In this document: positions 5,324 through 10,374 of the stretch, piece after piece
Layout: each line of letters starts with the position of its first letter
Numbering within the stretch: the first letter of the stretch is position 1
Source: an uncultured Sphingomonas sp.
GTDB taxonomy: Bacteria > Pseudomonadota > Alphaproteobacteria > Sphingomonadales > Sphingomonadaceae
Direction of reading: 5' to 3'
Assembly: GCA_946886845.1 (NCBI GenBank)
Contig: CAMPJH010000043.1
Location: 1-10,374, forward strand
Length of the DNA: 10,374 bases
The notes under the pieces: generated by a model
Database searches by the model: none
What the model was told of the DNA's origin: nothing
The model's input: the letters and a program-made list of their open reading frames with translations, nothing else
Translations under genes and position numbers: made by a program

Positions 5324-6693
5324 CCATCGCTGTCATGCTGCCGCGCCTCGCCGCCGAGCTGGCGCTGTTCAGCGCCGTCGGCTTTTTGCTGTTCGCGATC
5401 AACGACATCGTCGTCGACATCATCTATTTCACGCGGCGGCTGTGGCGGTCAGCGACCGTCTACCGCCGATACCCGCGGGCGTTCGGCCAAACCATCGCCA
5501 ATCGCGGCGACGAACAGCGCTTCATCGTCATCTTCGTGCCCGCCTGGGACGAATCGACCGTGATCGGCGCAATGCTTCGATCGGCGCTCAATCGTCTCGA
5601 ATATGAAAATTACCGGATTTTCGTCGGCCATTACCGCAACGACCCGGCGACCGCCGCGGCGATCGAAGCCGTCGACGATCCACGAATCGAGCGGGTGACG
5701 GTCCACGCCGATGGTCCGACCACCAAGGCCGACTGCCTCAACCACCTCTACGACGCCCTGCTTGCCTATGAGCTCAACGAGAACCGGCCGGCCGCGGCGG
5801 TCGTCCTCCACGATTCCGAGGACGTCGTTCACCCGCTCGAGCTGGTCGTCTTCAACAGCCTCATCGACCGCGCCGGAGTGATCCAGCTCCCCGTCCAGCC
5901 GCTTCCAGATCGGATCTCGCGCTGGATCGCTGGCCATTATTGCGACGAATTCGCCGAAGCGCACGCCAAGGAGCTGGTCGTTCGCGAAGCGGTCGGCGCG
6001 TCGATGCCGCTTGCCGGGGTCGGCTGCGCGATCGCCCGCGATCCGCTCGCCCGCCTCGCCGCGCTCCATGAGGGCGCGCCGTTCGCCGGGGCCAGCATGA
6101 CCGAAGATTATGAATTCGGGCTTCGGGTTGGCGAGCTTGGCCTGAAGACCATGTTCGTTAGGATGCCCGCGATTCCGGGCAGCCGCGGCGTCGTCGCCAG
6201 CCGCGGCCATTTTCCAGCAACGTTCGGCGAAGCGGTTCGGCAGAAAGCCCGCTGGCTCGGCGGAATCGCGCTTACCGGCTGGGATCGGCTTGGCTGGCGG
6301 GGCGGCCTCGGCGAGCGGTGGATGCGAATGCGCGACCGTCGCGGCCCGATCGCGGCAATGCTCCTGCTCTGCGGCTATCTCGCCGCCTTGCTGTGGAGCC
6401 AGCTGTGGCTTGCCGAAGCGCTCGGCGCGCCGGTCCAGGTCAGGATCGGGCCGACCCTGGCGATCTTGCTGTGGATCAACCTCTGGCTGCTGCTGTGGCG
6501 GATCGCGATGCGAATGCTGTTCACCGGCGCCGCCTACGGCTGGGCCGAAGGCATTCGATCGGTGCCGCGCTTGGTCGTCGGCAACGTCATCGCCATCTGC
6601 GCCGCGGCGAGGGCGCTGGCGATCTATTTGAGCCGGGTGCCGCCGACCTGGGACAAGACCCGGCACGTCTTTCCCAAGGAAATGTCGACTTGA
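5320..6693 (+). CDS. nfrB: NfrB-type membrane glycosyltransferase (GT2), lacking the C-terminal regulatory domain
   Basis: 457 residues. E. coli NfrB is an inner-membrane processive GT2 enzyme making a secreted polysaccharide (ManNAc-based, with NfrA; the phage N4 receptor). One membrane segment (about 12-36) precedes YRRYPR (48-53) and the GT domain: VPAWDESTVIG (73-83), EYENYRIFVGHYRNDP (94-109), GPTTKADCLNHL (132-143), HDSEDVVHPLEL (164-175; D165/D168), DEFAEAH (209-215), TEDYEFG (261-267; E262/D263) and RQKARW (307-312). These match E. coli NfrB nearly block for block, including PTWDKTRHVFP near the C-terminus (442-452). Three membrane segments follow the catalytic part (about 343-364, 376-398, 415-436). 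The protein ends five residues after the WDKT block, whereas E. coli NfrB (745 residues) continues into an MshEN/GspE-N-like c-di-GMP-responsive domain. It is coupled upstream to a leader ORF and downstream to the barrel gene. Confidence 0.87.
   Translation: MTIAVMLPRLAAELALFSAVGFLLFAINDIVVDIIYFTRRLWRSATVYRRYPRAFGQTIANRGDEQRFIVIFVPAWDESTVIGAMLRSALNRLEYENYRIFVGHYRNDPATAAAIEAVDDPRIERVTVHADGPTTKADCLNHLYDALLAYELNENRPAAAVVLHDSEDVVHPLELVVFNSLIDRAGVIQLPVQPLPDRISRWIAGHYCDEFAEAHAKELVVREAVGASMPLAGVGCAIARDPLARLAALHEGAPFAGASMTEDYEFGLRVGELGLKTMFVRMPAIPGSRGVVASRGHFPATFGEAVRQKARWLGGIALTGWDRLGWRGGLGERWMRMRDRRGPIAAMLLLCGYLAALLWSQLWLAEALGAPVQVRIGPTLAILLWINLWLLLWRIAMRMLFTGAAYGWAEGIRSVPRLVVGNVIAICAAARALAIYLSRVPPTWDKTRHVFPKEMST
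6676..6680 (+). promoter_or_regulatory. Shine-Dalgarno supporting the TTG start of the NfrA-like gene
   Basis: AAGGA lies 9 bases before TTG at 6690, inside the end of the glycosyltransferase gene. It supports a non-ATG start in a TTGA stop/start overlap. Confidence 0.55.
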
Positions 6694-7802
6694 GCGCGCC
6701 GGTCCGCTTCCTGGCGCTGCTCGTCGTCGGCTGGGCCGGCGTGCGCGCCGCGACGCTCGGAATGATCCCGGGCTTCACGGTCAGTTACGCCCGGCCGCTC
6801 CCACGAAGCGAGCCGCCGCCGGTCATCGCCACCGAATTCGCTCCGCTTCCACCGGTCGAGCCGCCCTTTGCGCAGGATTTGGCCGCGTCGAGCGCGTTCG
6901 CTTATCCGGCGATGGCGCCAATTCCTCTCGCCTACTATCCGGCTTACCCGGCCTATCCTGCAGCCGATCCCTATTCTTACCCAGTCGCGCCGCCGCCGCT
7001 GCCGATCCCCCCCCGGCCGCAATGGCAGATCCCGTCCGACCGGACTGCCGAGCCACCGATTTTCTATTCGCCGCTTCCGAGCCTCGACAGCTGGACATTG
7101 TCGTCCATGACGTCCGCCGCCTTCCCCGCGAGCAAGAGCAGCCCAGTGCCGATCGCAAGCGCCCCGCCGGCCAAGCCGCGGCTCGACCGGTTGCAGATGT
7201 CGAGCTGGGCGCTTTTGCGCGGCGCGCCTGGCCCCGGTGCCCTCGCCAGCGGCGGCACCCTCGGCGGCAGCCAGGCCGGCGCGCGCCTCACGTATGCGTT
7301 CAACCCGATGATCGCGGCCTCACTTCGGACCAGCTCCCCGGTCGGCGGATCGCGCGGCGCCGAGGTCGCCGGCGGGATCCGGGTGACCCCGTTCCGTTCG
7401 ATCCCGTTCGCGATCACCGCCGAGCGGCGGCAGGCGATCAGCCCCCACGGCGGCGGCCGGTCGGCTTTCGCATTGTTCGTCGAGGGGGGGCTCTACCGCC
7501 AGCCGATGCCGCTCCGCTTCAACCTCGACGCCTACGTCCAGGCGGGCGTGGTCGGACTGCACAGCCGCGATTATTTCGCCGACGGAGCCTTTGCCTTCAC
7601 CCGCCCGGTGTGGGGCCGCTTCTCGGCCGGCTTCGGGGTCTGGGGCGGCGTTCAGCCGGGAATCTATCGGATCGATGCCGGCCCGCGCGTTTCGATTCGG
7701 ATTCGCGACAATATCCACGCCCATGTCGACTGGCGCCAGCGGCTGGTCGGAAACGCCGAGCCCGCATCGGGCCCCGCCCTCACCCTCGCCGCCGATTTCT
7801 GA
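6690..7802 (+). CDS. Outer-membrane barrel protein resembling only the NfrA C-terminal domain
   Basis: 370 residues from a TTG start (6690) that overlaps the upstream stop (TTGA). The frame is open far upstream, but only this start fits the operon, has a Shine-Dalgarno and gives a signal-like N-terminus (MSAPVRFLALLVVGWAGVRA). Residues 36-165 are Pro/Ala/Tyr-rich and low in complexity (AYYPAYPAYPAADPYSYP at 81-98). Residues about 195-370 alternate polar and hydrophobic positions as in a beta-barrel, with ARLTYAF (198-204), FAITAERRQAIS (240-251), FVEGGLYR (263-270), YRIDAGPRVSIRIRD (326-340) and a terminal Phe (LTLAADF), the usual outer-membrane assembly signal. The arrangement resembles the C-terminal domain of NfrA, the outer-membrane partner of NfrB. 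The long TPR-like N-terminal part of E. coli NfrA (about 990 residues) is absent. The likely role is export or anchoring of the NfrB product. It contains C8 and G7 homopolymers. Confidence 0.72.
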   Translation: MSAPVRFLALLVVGWAGVRAATLGMIPGFTVSYARPLPRSEPPPVIATEFAPLPPVEPPFAQDLAASSAFAYPAMAPIPLAYYPAYPAYPAADPYSYPVAPPPLPIPPRPQWQIPSDRTAEPPIFYSPLPSLDSWTLSSMTSAAFPASKSSPVPIASAPPAKPRLDRLQMSSWALLRGAPGPGALASGGTLGGSQAGARLTYAFNPMIAASLRTSSPVGGSRGAEVAGGIRVTPFRSIPFAITAERRQAISPHGGGRSAFALFVEGGLYRQPMPLRFNLDAYVQAGVVGLHSRDYFADGAFAFTRPVWGRFSAGFGVWGGVQPGIYRIDAGPRVSIRIRDNIHAHVDWRQRLVGNAEPASGPALTLAADF

Positions 7803-7824
7803 ACGGCTTCTCCGGGTCGTTCAG
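7799..7824 (+). terminator. Hairpin straddling the stop codon of the NfrA-like gene (weak terminator candidate)
   Basis: CTGAACG (7799-7805) pairs with CGTTCAG (7818-7824), a perfect 7-bp stem with a 12-nt loop that can extend inward by G-T/C-G/T-G pairs. The TGA stop (7800-7802) is in the left arm. Only GTTTGG follows, so it is not a canonical terminator. It might slow polymerase or protect the 3' end. Confidence 0.3.
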
Positions 7825-7867
7825 GTTTGGACTGCTGCGCCTTTGCCGCTAGTCCTGCGGTCGGCAA

Positions 7868-8779
7868 ATGGACATCTACCTCCCGATAGCAGGCCAGTCG
7901 GTCAACGCGCTTCTGATCATCGCGCTCGGCGCGCTGGTCGGTGTGCTGTCGGGGATGTTCGGGATCGGCGGCGGCTTCCTCACTACGCCGCTGCTGATCT
8001 TCTACGGAATCCCGCCGCCGGTGGCGGTGGCCTCGGCCGTGACCCAGATCACCGGGGCAAGCGTCGCCGGAGCCTCGGTGCACATCCGCCGCGGCGGCGC
8101 CGACCTGCGCATGGCGGGGGTGATGACCGTCGGCGGCTTCCTCGGCTCGGTCGTCGGCGCGGGCCTGTTCACCTTGCTCCAGGCCGGCGGCCAGATCGAT
8201 CTCGTCATCGGCTTCCTCTACGTCGTCCTGCTCGGCTGGATCGGCGGGCTGATGTTGTGGGATGCGCTGGTCGCTTTCGGCTACATCGAGCGTAGCGAAC
8301 CGGCCGAGGGGGCGCCGCGGTTCAACCGCTGGGTGACATCGCTGCCGATGCGCTGGCGGTTTGCGGCCTCCGGCCTCTACATTTCGCCGCTGGCGCCGTT
8401 CGCGCTCGGCTTCGGCGCCGGAATCCTGACGGTCCTGCTCGGCGTCGGCGGCGGCTTTATCCTGGTTCCGGCGATGATCTATCTGCTCGGGATGCCGGCG
8501 CGGGTCGTCGTCGGAACCTCGCTGGCGATGATGCTCGCGGTCAGTGCCGCGACGACCTTCGTCCATTCGGTGACGACCCACGCCGTCGACATCGTCCTCG
8601 CCGGGCTGCTGCTGATCGGCGGCGTCATCGGGGCGCAATATGGCGCGGTCCTGGCGACCCGGCTCAAGCCGGACCTGCTGCGGCTCGCCCTGGCAGTCCT
8701 GATCCTGCTGGTGGCGTTGCGGATGGCGCTCGGCCTCGCCTGGCGCCCCGACGAAATCTACTCGATCGCTTATCTATGA
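7868..8779 (+). CDS. TauE/SafE-family membrane permease (sulfite/organosulfonate exporter type)
   Basis: 303-residue inner-membrane protein with about eight hydrophobic segments. Members of this family move sulfite, sulfoacetate, sulfonates or other small anions, usually outward; the substrate here cannot be read from sequence. The family's internal duplication is clear: GALVGVLSGMFGIGGGFLTT (21-40) is repeated as GFGAGILTVLLGVGGGFILV (181-200), and GSVVGAGLF (93-101) echoes GGVIGAQYG (251-259). A hydrophilic loop at about 138-165 (ERSEPAEGAPRFNRW) separates the halves. The ATG at 7868 has no strong Shine-Dalgarno. It lies 65 bp after the NfrA-like gene, so read-through from that operon is possible. 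Its stop overlaps the start of the next gene (ATGA), implying coupled synthesis. Confidence 0.9.
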   Translation: MDIYLPIAGQSVNALLIIALGALVGVLSGMFGIGGGFLTTPLLIFYGIPPPVAVASAVTQITGASVAGASVHIRRGGADLRMAGVMTVGGFLGSVVGAGLFTLLQAGGQIDLVIGFLYVVLLGWIGGLMLWDALVAFGYIERSEPAEGAPRFNRWVTSLPMRWRFAASGLYISPLAPFALGFGAGILTVLLGVGGGFILVPAMIYLLGMPARVVVGTSLAMMLAVSAATTFVHSVTTHAVDIVLAGLLLIGGVIGAQYGAVLATRLKPDLLRLALAVLILLVALRMALGLAWRPDEIYSIAYL

Positions 8780-9540
8780 AGCGCCGCTTCGCACCCCTGA
8801 TCGCGCTTGCGCCATTCGCCCTTTCCGGCGCCGCCACGCCGATGCTTGTGCCGGACGTTTCCGCGCGCAAGATCGAGATCCGGTACAGTTTCGCCGGGGC
8901 GCAGCTCCTGCTGTTCGGGGCGATCGTCTATCCCGACGGCCGGGTGCCCGAAGACGCGCCCGACGTGGTCGTCGTCGTCAAGGGGCCGGCCGAGCCGATC
9001 ATCGTCCGCGAAAAGAAGCGGATCGCCGGTATTTGGATGAATGCGGATTCGAGCCGCTTCCGCTCCGCCCCCTCCTTCTATGCGGTCGCCTCGTCGCGGC
9101 CGATCGCCGAGCTCGTCGACCAGCGCACCGCGGCGATCTACGAGCTCGGCCTCCAGGATCTCCAGCTGTCGCCGGGAACCACCGCGCTTCCCGACAAGGC
9201 GCGGCGCTTCGAGGCCGGGCTGCTCGACCTGCGCCGCCGCCAGGGGCTCTATTCGGAAAATCCCCGAGGCGTCGAAATCAGCGGCGGCGTGCTCTATCGG
9301 GCGACGATCGCGATCCCGAGCCAGGTGCCGGTCGGCACCTATACGGCGGAAACCTTCCTGGTCGACGACGGCCGGGTGCTCGCCGCCGCCACCCGCGACA
9401 TCGAAATCGGCAAGAGCGGGTTCGAGCGGTTCGTCGCGCTCGCCGCTCGCCGCCACTCGGTGCTGTACGGGCTGTTCGCGGTCCTGTTGTCGATCGGCCT
9501 CGGTTGGTCGGCGGCGAGGATCTTCAGGCGCCGCTTCTAG
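8776..9540 (+). CDS. TIGR02186 / Alph_Pro_TM family membrane-anchored periplasmic protein
   Basis: 254 residues. An N-terminal signal sequence (MKRRFAPLIALAPFALSGAA) leads into a domain of about 200 residues predicted to face the periplasm, followed by one membrane segment at about 227-246 and a short basic tail (RIFRRRF). Family landmarks visible are ARKIEIRYSFAGAQLLLFGAI (30-50), VVVVVKGP (64-71), IWMNADS (86-92), PVGTYTAETFLV (185-196), KSGFERF (213-219) and YGLFAVLLSIGLGW (231-244). This is the alphaproteobacterial family of unknown function that sits next to TauE/SafE permeases. The four-base ATGA overlap with the permease gene suggests the two work as a pair, perhaps with this protein as an extracytoplasmic substrate or assembly partner; that role is inferred. 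The start is fixed by the overlap and the signal peptide. Confidence 0.85.
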   Translation: MKRRFAPLIALAPFALSGAATPMLVPDVSARKIEIRYSFAGAQLLLFGAIVYPDGRVPEDAPDVVVVVKGPAEPIIVREKKRIAGIWMNADSSRFRSAPSFYAVASSRPIAELVDQRTAAIYELGLQDLQLSPGTTALPDKARRFEAGLLDLRRRQGLYSENPRGVEISGGVLYRATIAIPSQVPVGTYTAETFLVDDGRVLAAATRDIEIGKSGFERFVALAARRHSVLYGLFAVLLSIGLGWSAARIFRRRF

Positions 9541-9614
9541 AGGCTCCTTAAGCCAAATATTAACGGCTTTGCTCTACCGCCGAGGCTCTCAATGTGCCCG
9601 GAGTAGGACCAGGA
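9541..9614 (+). other. Short intergenic region before the HerA-like gene
   Basis: This 74-bp gap is locally AT-rich (TTAAGCCAAATATTAACGGC, 9548-9567). It contains a 5-bp inverted repeat AAGCC/GGCTT (9550-9554, 9565-9569) with no T run, and two copies of GAGGCTC (9540-9546, 9582-9588). It may hold the promoter of the downstream gene, but I cannot assign -35/-10 boxes. Confidence 0.4.
9604..9608 (+). promoter_or_regulatory. Shine-Dalgarno of the HerA-like gene
   Basis: TAGGA lies 6 bases before the ATG at 9615. A second AGGA (9611-9614) touches the ATG and is too close to serve. Confidence 0.6.
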
Positions 9615-10374
9615 ATGAACGAAGAGCCGAACCTGCGTCAGTTCATCGACGAAGTCAGCAGTTTCGACGAGGAGAAGGCCGCGAAGCCGCAGCGCGGTCC
9701 CGCGCCCGAGCTGCCGTCGGTCGGCCTCGTCGTATCGATTGCCGGCTCCGGCTCGCAGATCCGGATGCAGCGCGACGTCCTGATGTCGTTTCAGTCCAAT
9801 CCCGACCCGGCGGTGGCGATGTCCGGCCAGGTCGGCAGCCAGGTCAAGATGGCGGTCGGCAACAGCTGGCTGATCGCCAACGTCCGGACCCTCTCGGGAG
9901 AGGGCGGCGAGGTCGTCGCCCAGGTCGACTTCCTCGGCGAAGGCGGCCGCGACAGCTCCGGCAAGATGAGCCACTTCCGACGCGGCGTCACCCGGTACCC
10001 GATTCCGGGCTGCGAGGTTCACCCGGTCACCACCGAGGATCTTCGCGCGGTGTTCGCCGCCGACGACAGCCCGCATATCGAGATCGGCACCGTTTATCCG
10101 ACCGACGACATCCGCGGCGCGCTCTATGTCGATCCGATGCTTTCGAAGCATTTCGCCGTCCTCGGATCGACCGGTACCGGCAAGTCGACCTCGGTCTCGC
10201 TGATCCTGCACCGTATTTCGCAGCTGTCGCCCGAGGGCCACATCGTCATGATCGACCCGCACGGCGAATATTCGGCGGCCTTCAAGGGCTGCGGCGAGCT
10301 GTTCAACGTCGACAACCTCCAGCTGCCCTACTGGCTGATGAACTTCGAGGAGCATTGCGAGGTGCTTCTGACCA
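9615..10374 (+). CDS. HerA-like / DUF87 ATP-binding protein, N-terminal part (right-edge partial)
   Basis: The first 253 codons are visible and the frame is still open at the window end. After an acidic N-terminus (MNEEPNLRQFIDEVSSFDEE), residues about 34-130 form a beta-rich segment consistent with a HAS-barrel (GLVVSIAGSGSQIRM 37-51, GQVGSQVKMAVGNSWLIANV 71-90, FRRGVTRYPIPG 121-132). IEIGTVYP (155-162) leads into the RecA-like ATPase core, with Walker A GSTGTGKS at 184-191 (K190) and MIDPHGEY at 212-219, the conserved strand after Walker A in HerA/DUF87 proteins. HerA-type ATPases are hexameric DNA pumps that often act with a nuclease (NurA in archaea; SIR2 or other effectors in some bacterial defence systems). 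Walker B, the arginine finger and any partner gene lie outside the window, so its specific job is unknown. Confidence 0.85.
   Translation, partial: MNEEPNLRQFIDEVSSFDEEKAAKPQRGPAPELPSVGLVVSIAGSGSQIRMQRDVLMSFQSNPDPAVAMSGQVGSQVKMAVGNSWLIANVRTLSGEGGEVVAQVDFLGEGGRDSSGKMSHFRRGVTRYPIPGCEVHPVTTEDLRAVFAADDSPHIEIGTVYPTDDIRGALYVDPMLSKHFAVLGSTGTGKSTSVSLILHRISQLSPEGHIVMIDPHGEYSAAFKGCGELFNVDNLQLPYWLMNFEEHCEVLLT

Noticed and set aside
5449..6666. Long open frame (405 codons) antisense to the nfrB-like gene
   Set aside because: It is a shadow of the high-GC codon pattern: no membrane or catalytic motifs, composition dominated by Arg/Asp/Gly/Ala, and it lies wholly opposite a gene with clear family motifs.
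6318..6689. Longer version of the NfrA-like protein starting at 6318
   Set aside because: It would overlap the glycosyltransferase gene by over 370 bases in another frame and bury the signal-like N-terminus. The TTG at 6690 with AAGGA and a TTGA overlap explains the frame better.
9548..9564. CtrA-like site, TTAA (9548-9551) and TTAAC (9560-9564), before the HerA-like gene
   Set aside because: The spacer is 8 bases, whereas the CtrA consensus TTAA-N7-TTAAC needs 7; a near miss in a short AT-rich patch is weak evidence.

Overview
The window is about 10.4 kb of GC-rich (roughly two-thirds G+C), densely coding DNA. The protein families point to an alphaproteobacterium, most likely a sphingomonad (order Sphingomonadales): an IalB-like gene directly before rlmN, a TauE/SafE permease coupled to a TIGR02186/Alph_Pro_TM protein, and a reduced NfrB/NfrA pair. 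There are no rRNA or tRNA genes, insertion sequences, integrases or CRISPR arrays. It reads as ordinary chromosome. I name families from remembered motifs, with no database search.

Layout. Positions 1-1300 (minus strand) hold a PAP2-type membrane phosphatase/phosphotransferase followed by the first 62 codons of a polytopic membrane protein that runs off the left edge. Positions 1301-1414 are a divergent control region with nested inverted repeats. Positions 1415-2101 (plus) encode an exported protein with five canonical EF-hand loops. Its stop codon overlaps the stop codon of a convergent cyclopropane-fatty-acid synthase gene, and its likely intrinsic terminator lies inside the 3' end of that gene. 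Positions 2098-5160 (minus) look like one transcription unit: a small exported IalB-like protein, rlmN, then the cfa-type gene.

Positions 5161-5319 are the second divergent control region. On the plus strand it holds a 9-bp stem-loop with an AGGAG Shine-Dalgarno in its apical loop and an ATG in its internal loop. That ATG opens a 16-codon leader reading frame ending in an ATGA overlap with the next gene. That gene (5320-6693) is an NfrB-type membrane glycosyltransferase that stops just where the E. coli protein would continue into its regulatory C-terminal domain. It is coupled by a TTGA overlap to a short outer-membrane-barrel protein (6690-7802) resembling only the C-terminal domain of NfrA. 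Together they look like a minimal polysaccharide synthesis/export module.

Positions 7868-9540 carry a TauE/SafE-family permease and its ATGA-coupled TIGR02186-family partner. From 9615 to the right edge lies the N-terminal part of a HerA-like (DUF87) ATPase.

The shared theme is the cell envelope: lipid modification (cfa, PAP2), glycan synthesis/export (NfrB/NfrA-like), and exported or membrane proteins. The most interesting signal is the structured leader plus mini-ORF in front of the shortened NfrB/NfrA pair.
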